The notes below the pieces were generated by a model. It worked only from the letters and a program-made list of their open reading frames with translations. It had not been told where the DNA came from and made no database searches. DNA of 64,000 nucleotides from CAJINA01 sp964647585 (GTDB taxonomy: Bacteria > Desulfobacterota > Desulfobacteria > Desulfobacterales > CAJINA01): the NCBI GenBank assembly GCA_964647585.1, contig CAZYGG010000002.1, positions 1 to 64,000 on the forward strand, read 5' to 3'. Within the stretch, counting starts at the first letter, position 1. Each line of letters starts with the position of its first letter. Made by a program: the position numbers and the translations under genes. Below are positions 1 to 7,331 of the stretch, in pieces.

Positions 1-59
1 TAACCCCAATTGGATTGCAAGTGGAAAAATGACTTTTTCAACAGCCTGTTAAAAGGCGG

Positions 60-190
60 TAAAAAGTGACTAAAGTGAACTAAAGTTTAAAGTGATCTAA
101 AGTTAAGGCATTCTGCTGATTATATGAAGAATAGTGGAGCGTAGCGACTCCTGAACTTTAGGCACTTTAGATCAATTTAGTCACTTCACA
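60..190. repeat. Long imperfect inverted repeat built of iterated short units
   Basis: The left arm (about 61-108) iterates variants of CTAAAGTGA, and the right arm (about 149-190) is its imperfect reverse complement. About 40 bases between them contain GGAGCGTAGCGACTCC, itself a small palindrome. The architecture matches other intergenic elements in this window (near 2.3, 4.1, 16.4, 17.7, 34.5, 37.1 and 43.2 kb), although the unit sequence differs at each. It lies downstream of the lipoprotein gene that ends at 259 and could act as a transcript end. No coding sequence is visible here. Confidence 0.6.
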
Positions 191-258
191 CTTAAGAGTT
201 ATGGTTATCAAGCCCCTTTCAAGGGCAACCCGAAAAATGGCCTTGAGGATAGGCTTCT

Positions 259-873
259 TTACTTGATCAACCCGTGTTTCCGAATATTTTTCAGGACAGC
301 CCCGCACAGGGAGTCGATAGCCTCTTCAGCGGACTCCATGCGCACGGTTTCCGTAATGGCGTTCCAGACAAGTTCTTCCGATTTGCGTTCGAATATGGTC
401 GTTGATAAACGGATACTTTCCGTCTTTGTATAGGTTACCGGTTCCGAGGCGTAGGTGTTGACCCAGTCCCAGGAAAGCTTGCTGCGCGTCGACCTTTGCA
501 CGTTGGCCGGGTCATAGGTCAGATATTCGTCTTTTATGCCGATTACAGACGTCACCAGGATAGCATCCGCATCCAGTGTCTGGGCCTCTTTGAGGATGCG
601 CTCTTTAGTGAGGTCACTGGCCAGGATAATGACTTTGTGGCTGGCAACGGCATCCACGCCCTGTTTGGTAAACTGGTCCGCAAAGGTTTTCTCGAACTTC
701 AGCCGGCCTTTAAGTTCCGTGGTAATGCCGACGATCAGTATCTTTTTTATGGGGCCGCCGGTATAAGTTTCATCCATTGAGATTGACTGCATCTTGGTCG
801 AGGCGCAGGCCGGCAGCAGGGCCGCAACCAGCAGCAAGCCTAAATACCGCAACAGTTTTTGTTTAACGCGCAT
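259..873 (-). CDS. Predicted outer-membrane lipoprotein
   Basis: The protein has 204 residues. An N-terminal lipoprotein signal is visible: MRVKQK, a hydrophobic stretch, then the lipobox LLPACAS, so the mature protein should begin at Cys and be lipid-anchored. I chose the ATG at 873 because GGAGGAAAAC lies just upstream and because this start places the signal sequence at the N terminus; a longer frame to 960 exists. The mature part (KKILIVGITTELKGRLKFE..., then DADAILVTSVIGIK) has an alternating beta/alpha pattern resembling small lipoproteins that act as envelope accessory factors. I do not recognise the family with certainty. It appears to be a single-gene unit. Confidence 0.75.
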   Translation of the reverse strand: MRVKQKLLRYLGLLLVAALLPACASTKMQSISMDETYTGGPIKKILIVGITTELKGRLKFEKTFADQFTKQGVDAVASHKVIILASDLTKERILKEAQTLDADAILVTSVIGIKDEYLTYDPANVQRSTRSKLSWDWVNTYASEPVTYTKTESIRLSTTIFERKSEELVWNAITETVRMESAEEAIDSLCGAVLKNIRKHGLIK

Positions 874-1127
874 GATGTTTTCCTCCAGTTGTTTAACCGG
901 TTGCCGTAAATGTGTATCGTTTGGCCTGATTGACTGAAAGATGGATACGAACTGATGCAAGAAAGTATGCCTATGTTATAATTATTTCCATTCGGACTCA
1001 AGGAGTTATTTGATACCTGCTGAAACACAAAAAACACCCGGATCTAATTCCTTCCAAATATGCCTGGTGCAATTTCCCATCGGCAGCACGATTTACTTCA
1101 AACAGGCAAAACAGAAGGAGCGTTCCG

Positions 1128-1343
1128 ATGGAAAAAAACAGGAAAATGATCAAAATCGATTTACTTGACAAGTTCCGCGAGATGGAACCGGAGGAGGACA
1201 ACACCCTTCCACCGGTCTGGTTGCGAAAAGACTACATTGCCCGCTTGAATCACTATGAGAAAAAGATGTTCGATAAGGCGGTTGATGAACTGGCTATCAG
1301 CGGTCTGGTGGAATATACACCGGGCGTATTTCCCCAAAAGTAA
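1128..1343 (+). CDS. Small winged-helix-like protein, frameshifted near its C terminus
   Basis: The open frame gives 71 residues (MEKNRKMIKIDLLDKF... to GVFPQK) and stops at TAA 1341-1343. Reading on in the -1 frame from 1337 gives VSLTRKGEHLIHY and a stop at 1379-1381. LTRKGEHLI is the usual last helix/wing of small winged-helix proteins, so the intact product was probably about 84 residues. The shift falls at a C4A4 run (1332-1339). The start has GGAGCG upstream. Residues 20-65 (DNTLPPVWLRKDYIARLNHYEKK) look helical and basic. The function is unknown; DNA binding is plausible from the fold only. Confidence 0.55.
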   Translation: MEKNRKMIKIDLLDKFREMEPEEDNTLPPVWLRKDYIARLNHYEKKMFDKAVDELAISGLVEYTPGVFPQK

Positions 1344-1530
1344 GTCTGACGCGCAAAGGGGAGCACCTGATTCACTATTAAGCCCTATAAACCGGATTTA
1401 GACGACGGCTTTTTAAATCCTGACATTCTTACCGCACCCTATCGGTTTCTGTGCTTTGGGCCTACGGTTCACGCGATAGTGTCACGGTTCTCGCCTTGAC
1501 AAACCCGCTCGGCAGCCACAGGTTCTTCGT

Positions 1531-2238
1531 ATGGAATTTGACTACCAACCCCTCATAGAATGTTTTAAGTCCGACGTTATGACCGAACAGAGCATCGGCC
1601 CCTATCAAGCCTGCGGCTTTACTCTGGCCGTGGCCGGCGCACCGGAAACCATTTCGCCGCTGGAGTGGCTGCCCTGCCTGTTTAAGGAGGGCCGTCTGCC
1701 CGATTTTCCCGAGGAGACTGAAAGGGAGAGGACCCTGGGACTGCTGGTGGGGCTGCTGGACCATTGGACGGCCCAGATTACCCGGCGGGACCCGGAAGAC
1801 GCTCTCCTGGACCTGCCGGACGGCTGTTATTTTGTCACCGGCCAGGGGCCATCCCAATCTGTCCGGGAATTTTGCAAAGGCTATCTAAGCGGCTATCGGT
1901 GGCTGCAGAAAGCCTGGGACCTGGCAATGCGGGATATCGGTGAAGGAGATCGCGAAAAAATTGTCTTCAACGCGACGATCATGTCCTGTCTGACCCTGCT
2001 CTATTCTGACGATAAGGGTGAAAAGGCGACCATGCCGGACAGAGAACTACCCATGAAACCGGCCAAGGCCTGGCACCTGCTGCCGGCCCTGTTGATCGAG
2101 ACCGCCGGGTTTGGCCTTGATCGGCAAATGGCGGCCCCGGCGGTTGATCAATCCCCGGCAGCAACAGAAAAGATCGGGCGCAACGCGCCGTGTCCGTGTG
2201 GCAGTGGGAAGAAATATAAGAAGTGCTGCATGAATTAA
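1531..2238 (+). CDS. UPF0149 (YecA-like) family protein with C-terminal SEC-C zinc motif
   Basis: The protein has 235 residues. The N-terminal two thirds is an all-helical UPF0149/YgfB-like domain (EWLPCLFKEGRLPDFPEE, TLGLLVGLLDHW), and the last 22 residues form a SEC-C metal-binding motif (CPCGSGKKYKKCC). SEC-C tails bind zinc and in SecA contact SecB or ribosomes; on YecA-type proteins their role is less clear. A linker rich in Ala/Pro separates the two parts. The preceding 190 bases hold the frameshifted tail of the upstream gene and no other gene. Confidence 0.85.
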   Translation: MEFDYQPLIECFKSDVMTEQSIGPYQACGFTLAVAGAPETISPLEWLPCLFKEGRLPDFPEETERERTLGLLVGLLDHWTAQITRRDPEDALLDLPDGCYFVTGQGPSQSVREFCKGYLSGYRWLQKAWDLAMRDIGEGDREKIVFNATIMSCLTLLYSDDKGEKATMPDRELPMKPAKAWHLLPALLIETAGFGLDRQMAAPAVDQSPAATEKIGRNAPCPCGSGKKYKKCCMN

Positions 2239-2272
2239 CATCCAGATAGTCCTTTGTACTCCTATTAAAAAC

Positions 2273-2365
2273 GAATATCCAATATCCAAGTGGGAAAGCG
2301 CGTCGCGCTGCTGATTATGTAACAGTCAAATTGGCAGAACGCCTTACTTAGACATTGGATATCGA
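2273..2365. repeat. Intergenic inverted repeat with iterated ATATCCA units
   Basis: The left arm GAATATCCAATATCCAAG (2273-2290) is complementary to the right arm around CATTGGATATCGATC (2353-2367). Between them lies GCGCGTCGCGCTGCTGATTATG, which resembles the core of the element at 16404-16530 and part of the one at 60-190. It sits between two convergent genes and may work as a bidirectional transcript end. This is repeat recognition by eye; no coding potential is seen. Confidence 0.5.
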
Positions 2366-2378
2366 TCTTCCAAGCTTT

Positions 2379-3530
2379 TCAATGGATAAGTCCCCGTCCC
2401 TTTATCCAGGAGATGAACTTGCGGTCTTCCGGTTTTCCCATCAGCAACTCATGGGCCGGTACCCGGTGGGACCGCAGTCGGTAGGCCACCCAGAGGTAGT
2501 AAGGTGCCCGGGGATGGTGGTGTTGCCGGTAAACCTGGTATACGCGGAGATAGCCATCCGCGAGTTGCTGAAAATCGGATTCAACGAGCCGGCCGACCCG
2601 GCCGGCGAAGGCCGGGATTGCCAGATGCATGCCGACCGTCAGGGTATCGGGGTGCTGAATGTCGGCGTGGTTTGCCAGGAAAATGACCGGCCAGAAATAG
2701 GGGTAATCATAAGCCGTGTTCGCGATTTTCCAGAGACTGTCACCGGCGGCCACGGTATATCCTGAAGGGGTTGCCGGCTTTGCCGGTGCCGGTTCCATGG
2801 GCGTGGCTTCGGCAGCTGCCACGGTCGCGGTTTCAAAGGCGGCCTGCCCCTCGGGTTCCGGTTGGGATGTTTCCGGCGGCCCGGGGCTCTCGTTGACGGC
2901 GGTCCGGGTCGGCACCGGCCGGGGTGCTGCCGGCGGTTCGGGCCCCTGGGCCCGGGGCCACAGGAAAAAAAGTGCGGCCACCACAAGCAGAATGACCCCG
3001 ATGGTCAGGGCAAGCTTATGCCTGTGGTTCCGGTCAATCTTCTTTGCCGGGGTGATGTCGCCGGCATCCGCAGCCGGAGATACTGGAGGAGATGCAACCG
3101 GAGCGATTGTTTCAGCTTCAACCGGTTGGGCTGGCTTTTCCGGGTTTGTTCGGTGCGATGCGCCGGCTTCCCGGGATGGCCGCGTTTTCGGGGTCGCAGG
3201 CGGAGCCGGTAATGGCTCCGGTACGGCGGGCATGTGTTCGAATTCACGGTTGATATGATGGCGCCACCGAGCCTCCGGCAGGAAATCAACCCGGTTTTTT
3301 TCGGGGATATCAATCGGTTCACCGGTTTGAGGGTTGCGGCCCCGGCGGGCCCGTTGAACCTTCCGATTGAAACGGCCCAGGCCGGCCAGGGTGACCTTCC
3401 CGTCCGCGACCAGGCCGGCGCCCACGGCAGCCGTCATTTCCTTGAGCAGGTTTTGCGCCTCTTTTTTAGGGATTCCGGCCGCAGCCGCCACCCGTTCCTG
3501 CAGTCGGGCGTATGTGATTTTAGCTTTCAC
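2379..3530 (-). CDS. HU-family DNA-binding domain fused through a membrane helix to LysM
   Basis: The protein has 383 residues from a GTG start at 3530, preceded by GGGAGGTG; an ATG six codons upstream is an alternative. Residues about 2-92 form an HU/IHF-type domain with GLGRF and the DNA-contacting arm RNPQTGEPIDIPEKNRVDF. A Pro/Ala-rich linker follows. One transmembrane helix (about 173-192, LALTIGVILLVVAALFFLW) has RNHRHK on its N-terminal side, which predicts the HU domain in the cytoplasm and the rest in the periplasm. A second low-complexity linker leads to LysM (about 266-315, YTVAAGDSLWKIA). The C-terminal 70 residues are basic and aromatic. The gene overlaps the 3' end of the upstream HU gene by 11 bases, so translational coupling is likely. 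Confidence 0.88.
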   Translation of the reverse strand: MKAKITYARLQERVAAAAGIPKKEAQNLLKEMTAAVGAGLVADGKVTLAGLGRFNRKVQRARRGRNPQTGEPIDIPEKNRVDFLPEARWRHHINREFEHMPAVPEPLPAPPATPKTRPSREAGASHRTNPEKPAQPVEAETIAPVASPPVSPAADAGDITPAKKIDRNHRHKLALTIGVILLVVAALFFLWPRAQGPEPPAAPRPVPTRTAVNESPGPPETSQPEPEGQAAFETATVAAAEATPMEPAPAKPATPSGYTVAAGDSLWKIANTAYDYPYFWPVIFLANHADIQHPDTLTVGMHLAIPAFAGRVGRLVESDFQQLADGYLRVYQVYRQHHHPRAPYYLWVAYRLRSHRVPAHELLMGKPEDRKFISWIKGRGLIH

Positions 3531-3816
3531 GTTCACCTCCCGCCTCATTCACCCGGCGCTTTAGGGCTGCAGCGGGTCTGAAGGTTACGACCCGTTTGGG
3601 AGGGAACCGCATTTTTTGTTTATGACGGGGACTGTAGGCAACCCGCGCATTGCGGGTGCGTACCTGGAACGTTCCCAATCCGGAAACAGTGAAGGATCGT
3701 CCTTCGTCCAGCACCTGCTTCAGTTCTGCAATGCATGCGGCCAGCAGTTTCCGGGTTTCAACCTGGGTTTTGCCGATTTTGAGGGCCAGGTGTCTGACGA
3801 TGTCTCTGGTGTTCAT
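3520..3816 (-). CDS. HU/IHF-like DNA-binding protein
   Basis: The protein has 98 residues and is a single HU/IHF domain: MNTRDIVRHLALKIGKTQVETRKLL, the FTVSGLGTFQVR turn, and a beta-arm RNARVAYSPRHKQKMRFP that is divergent from the usual RNPQTGE. Such proteins dimerise and bend DNA. I chose the ATG at 3816 because it starts the domain; the longer frame to 3948 adds an unrelated hydrophobic segment. Its stop lies inside the next gene, which carries its own HU domain fused to a membrane helix and LysM, so the two may form heterodimers. That pairing is inference. Confidence 0.88.
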   Translation of the reverse strand: MNTRDIVRHLALKIGKTQVETRKLLAACIAELKQVLDEGRSFTVSGLGTFQVRTRNARVAYSPRHKQKMRFPPKRVVTFRPAAALKRRVNEAGGERES

Positions 3817-4080
3817 GATGGGCTCCGTGGTACCAGGTGTCCGGGCCGGTTGAATTGCAACTCCGGAGACTGGTTGAACTTGCCCGATGACTTGATGCGG
3901 CAGGAAGATCAGGAAGGAGAGAACGGCAGCCTGCATCTGCCTGACCATATTACTATCGGGAGGCGTTTGTCAAATGCGGCCGGATTCCAGCGGGTAACGG
4001 CCTTTATTCGGCCCCCAAAGATAGTCCTCAAGGGCAGATCAGAGACAGCCGGCTAAGTCGGCGATAAGTATCAAGGTTTT

Positions 4081-4225
4081 TAGGCTGTAGGCTGAAGAAT
4101 TATTAGGCACACCACTGCATCTATGCGTTTCTAACGAACCGAGACGATCTGTTGCCTTCGTATCGACGTATAACGACGCGAGGTGAAAAAAAAGGCTTCC
4201 CTTCAGCCTAAATGCCCACAGGCTA
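4081..4225. repeat. Intergenic inverted repeat with TAGGCTGTAGGCTGAAG arms
   Basis: The left arm TAGGCTGTAGGCTGAAG (4081-4097) pairs with CTTCAGCCTAAATGCCCACAGGCTA (4201-4225). The same unit appears in the elements at 34452-34547 and 43164-43231. About 100 bases of unassigned sequence lie between the arms. The element fills the gap between divergent genes at 3816 and 4311, so it could include promoter sequence. No open reading frame with coding character was seen in it. Confidence 0.5.
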
Positions 4226-4310
4226 TCAACCTGGAACCGGCATTGGCCGGTCGGGGGCCAAACACGTCGGTTTTGTTGATAAAACTGTCCTGATTGGGTA
4301 TAAACGGGAT

Positions 4311-4748
4311 ATGAGCAGCTTTATATCTGAATATTGCCCGCATTGCGGTGCTGAAGTGGAATGGCGTACCGGGCTGTTCACCCGGAACACCATCGGTCCG
4401 GAAACCGAGATCTGCACGGTGTGCGGCCGGGAGTATGTCACTGGCCGCAAGGAGTGGGTCTGCATGTCCGGGGCTGAGCGCAGCGATTATTACCGGCGGG
4501 TTGCCCTGTGGTGTTTTGTGACTTTCCTCTTTTGGGTCATGGGCTTGATGCTGGCGGCTTTTTTTGCCACCGGGGCCATTTTCCAAATGGCTGAGCCCGC
4601 GGCCCTGCAATACAGCCTTTTCATCAGTTTGGCCGGTGGCCTGCTGCTGGCCGCCAGGGTCCTGCAACTGGCCCTGCGCCGGATCAAGCAATCCGTTGAG
4701 CGGGTACCGACGGTTCAGGGATGCCCACCGGACCCCTCGGAAACCTGA
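4311..4748 (+). CDS. Zinc-ribbon membrane protein of unknown function
   Basis: The protein has 145 residues. An N-terminal zinc ribbon is formed by CPHC and CTVC about 25 residues apart (residues 9-37). Two transmembrane helices follow (about 64-90, WCFVTFLFWVMGLMLAAFFATGA, and 98-118, LFISLAGGLLLAARVLQLAL), and then a basic tail. The ATG at 4311 begins the zinc ribbon; longer frames upstream look non-coding. The domain order suggests a small inner-membrane protein with a cytoplasmic zinc-binding head. I do not recognise a named family. Confidence 0.7.
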   Translation: MSSFISEYCPHCGAEVEWRTGLFTRNTIGPETEICTVCGREYVTGRKEWVCMSGAERSDYYRRVALWCFVTFLFWVMGLMLAAFFATGAIFQMAEPAALQYSLFISLAGGLLLAARVLQLALRRIKQSVERVPTVQGCPPDPSET

Positions 4749-5123
4749 AAAAGAATCTAAGGTTTTTCTTCAGCCTTCAACCGGAAACCCTGAATCCGGC
4801 CGCGCAAAGACTGAGTGCTTTGGTTGTACGCCCCTTACGGGACAATTTAGAGCCTAATCCTCTGTGGCAGGATTCATTTCTATTTCAAACCCTTCTGCAT
4901 TTTCCCGGTAAACTATCATTGGGCCAACCACTCTGTCAGTGCGGTGGCGATCCCACCGTCCTGTGGCAATTTTTTCTGAAAAGACGACACTCTGGCGCAA
5001 TCGGTCATTTCATTGGCGGGCCGGGTCAAGCAATGGAACCGGGCGGGTATTACATTGGGATGCAATCCGGTCATGAATCCGGGTTAAATGCAGTATTTTA
5101 TGATATTTTAAGGAGGATACCCA
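4749..5123. other. Intergenic stretch without a recognised gene
   Basis: The 375 bases between the zinc-ribbon membrane protein and the exported protein at 5124 contain short open frames with no coding character. Just after 4748 is a weak dyad around AAGAATCTAAGGTTTTTCTT that may be a transcript end. The last bases (TAAGGAGGATACCC) are a strong ribosome-binding site for the next gene. I see nothing else. Confidence 0.5.
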
Positions 5124-5810
5124 ATGACACGCAGACTCGGTGTTGTCATAGCAACATTTTTTCTAATGGCATTAGGAGGGAAGGTTTTTGCGGAAAGCAG
5201 AGACATAACCTATTGGAAAAAGGGAAAACTCAGCAGGCCTGGCAATGCCATGCCTGAAACCTGCTCAGAGACTGATTCAAGGGGAAAAAACATGGTTCTC
5301 AAAAAAGACGGCAACCGGGTTTCAATTCCCGGTACCGTCTCGGTGAGGCTGGAAGAGTGGGAGGCCGTGTATATTCCGGTCAATGTGGAAACCAATTGGT
5401 TTAAAAGCACCCGCAATACCCATAAGCCGGTGCTGGTCCAAATGACGGCAACGTCCTGCACCTACTTGCCCTTTTCAGATAATGCGGAATTTATTACCCT
5501 GATGGAGGATGATGATGCCCGGCGTGATTTTATCTATGGTCTGGAAAAAGCCAGCGGACGGGAGGTTGAGACCGTTGAAAAAGTTAATCACGATGGCCGG
5601 GACTATATTGGCACCCGCTATAAAAGTGATTCCGATAAAAAGGTTCTCTTTTCGCTTGGTTCCATTGCGAAAAACGGCCTCATGGTTGCCTTCAACTTTT
5701 GTTTTGACCGGGCAGACGACGATGCGGTTACCGATTTGGACGGAACCTCCATCATTACCTCTTTCCTGGAAAACGTCAGCTTTGGTTCCACGCTCAACTT
5801 TCAGTTTTAA
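5124..5810 (+). CDS. Exported protein of unknown function
   Basis: The protein has 228 residues. It starts MTRRLGVVIATFFLMALGG followed by KVFAES, a typical signal peptide with cleavage near residue 23, so it should be periplasmic. The ribosome-binding site is near ideal (AAGGAGG, 7 bases from ATG). The mature part has two free Cys, a central beta-rich stretch (VSVRLEEWEAVYIPVNVET) and no catalytic motif that I recognise. It appears to be a single-gene transcript with no informative neighbours. Confidence 0.7.
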   Translation: MTRRLGVVIATFFLMALGGKVFAESRDITYWKKGKLSRPGNAMPETCSETDSRGKNMVLKKDGNRVSIPGTVSVRLEEWEAVYIPVNVETNWFKSTRNTHKPVLVQMTATSCTYLPFSDNAEFITLMEDDDARRDFIYGLEKASGREVETVEKVNHDGRDYIGTRYKSDSDKKVLFSLGSIAKNGLMVAFNFCFDRADDDAVTDLDGTSIITSFLENVSFGSTLNFQF

Positions 5811-5916
5811 GCCGGGTGCAAATCTTGATATATGACCGAAAGGTGTTACCTTATTTTCTATCATGGTTGCATTAGGGACGTTACCCGAAAAATCAATCTA
5901 AGATAAGGGGGGCATC

Positions 5917-6321
5917 ATGGATAGAAAACAAGTCATGAAAATGTTTAACAAAGAGGCGCGGGTGGGCATACTGGCCACCGCGAATAACAATAAAGATGTA
6001 AACGCTGCAGTATTCGGCTCGCCCCGGATGATCGACGAAGATACGGTCATTATGGCCATCGGGGACAACCGGTCAGCCCAATACCTTGAAGAGAACCCCA
6101 AGGCCACCTTCATCGTGGTTGAACCGGGCCAGGCGCCGGCGACCTGGAAAGGGGTGCGACTTTACCTGGAGGTGGCATCATTCGAACGGTACGGCGAAGT
6201 CCTCGACTCCTTCCGGGCAAACATCCGGAAAGTGGCCGGCAATAAATCCGCCGACGCAATCCAGGCGGCCATTCGTTTCAAGATAGTTGATGTCCGGCCG
6301 CTGATTGCGCCTTCAACTTAG
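5917..6321 (+). CDS. Pyridoxamine 5'-phosphate oxidase-like flavin-binding protein
   Basis: The protein has 134 residues and is a compact split-barrel fold of the PNPOx-like family. It shows RVGILATANNNKDVNAAVFGSPRM, then DNRSAQYLEENPKATFIVVEPG and a VRLYLEVASFERYG strand, as in FMN-binding members of the family. Small stand-alone members usually bind FMN or F420 and act as oxidoreductases or flavin stores; the substrate cannot be told from sequence. The start has AAGGGGGGC upstream. The neighbours give no pathway. Confidence 0.75.
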   Translation: MDRKQVMKMFNKEARVGILATANNNKDVNAAVFGSPRMIDEDTVIMAIGDNRSAQYLEENPKATFIVVEPGQAPATWKGVRLYLEVASFERYGEVLDSFRANIRKVAGNKSADAIQAAIRFKIVDVRPLIAPST

Positions 6322-6383
6322 TTGAACCGCCAACTTAACAGCGCATCTGATGATATTGGGGTCCGAACGGGAAAAAGGCTGAT

Positions 6384-7214
6384 ATGACGAAGCTATCCGG
6401 AGCTGTTTCTGAAAGTTTCAAGAAAAAAGTAAAGCGCAACGTTGCCGAAAATTTTGATCGGAGCTACCCAAAATATCAGGCTTTCGAAGACCGGCACCGC
6501 TTTTTCTACACCCTGGCGCTGAAACTGGCCGACAGCCTTGACCTGCAGCCGGAAACCGCTGTGCTGGATGTGGGCTGCGGCAACGGGATCTCCGCCAGAG
6601 CCCTCAATGACCATTTCGGCTGCCGGGTCCTCGGCGTGGACCTCTCGGAAAAGATGGTGGCCGCTGGTCAGGCGCTAAGCCACAGCCCGGATATCAGCCT
6701 GGTGGTGGGTGATGGTGAACGTCTCGTTGACCTGGCGGACGGGCAGCAGTTTGACTACGTGCTTTATAACGCGTCCATTTTTATTTTTCCCGACGTGGAC
6801 CAGACCTTCCGGGAGGCCTGTGCCTGCCTGCGTCCCGGAGGGAAGATAGGCTTCTCATTTTATCCCGAACTGGTTGGGCCGGAGGGTGAGGATCTGATGC
6901 GGGTAGCGTTTTCCCGGTTGGGTGAACCGATGCCGCACTACAAAGTGGTAACCAGGTATAGTCGGGCTTGCCGGGTACTGGAAAACATTTGCGGCCACAT
7001 CACCCGCCACCGGTGGGAGCGGCCCCTGGACCTCGGGTTTCTGAAGGATTTCTTTTCCATTCCGGCCCAGTCGGCCAGTTTGTTTCCCGGCCTGGAGTAC
7101 GAAGCCCGGCTGGTCAAGGTGTCCGCCTTGCTGGCGACCCTGGCGGATATGGTCGAAACGGGGGCCGTTGCCTGGAGGATGGCAGAGGGAACGAAGGTGA
7201 ACACTGAAACTTGA
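6384..7214 (+). CDS. Class I SAM-dependent methyltransferase
   Basis: The protein has 276 residues with a Rossmann-type methyltransferase domain. Motif I, VLDVGCGNGISARAL (about 59-73), binds SAM; motif II is GVDLSEKMV; and the acidic residue and helix after VVGDGERLVD follow the BioC/UbiE order. A cytoplasmic small-molecule methyltransferase is the likeliest role. The C-terminal third (RRHRWERPLDLGFLKDFF-like, hydrophobic/aromatic) may form the substrate lid. The gene converges on the HdrA gene, ending 117 bases from its stop. The substrate is unknown. Confidence 0.8.
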   Translation: MTKLSGAVSESFKKKVKRNVAENFDRSYPKYQAFEDRHRFFYTLALKLADSLDLQPETAVLDVGCGNGISARALNDHFGCRVLGVDLSEKMVAAGQALSHSPDISLVVGDGERLVDLADGQQFDYVLYNASIFIFPDVDQTFREACACLRPGGKIGFSFYPELVGPEGEDLMRVAFSRLGEPMPHYKVVTRYSRACRVLENICGHITRHRWERPLDLGFLKDFFSIPAQSASLFPGLEYEARLVKVSALLATLADMVETGAVAWRMAEGTKVNTET

Positions 7215-7331
7215 ACCGGATTGCGCCTGCGGCGGCCCCCAGGCCGGTGCTAGTCATCCTGGCCACGGCTGGGGTCCAGGAAATCCCAAAGCGCCGGATC
7301 GTATTCGGCGGGACGGTTTTCACCAATGGTA

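Noticed and set aside
1332..1343. Programmed -1 frameshift at the C4A4 run
   Set aside because: The P-site re-pairing would be CAA to CCA, a poor slip, and no clear stimulatory stem follows; a plain indel is simpler.
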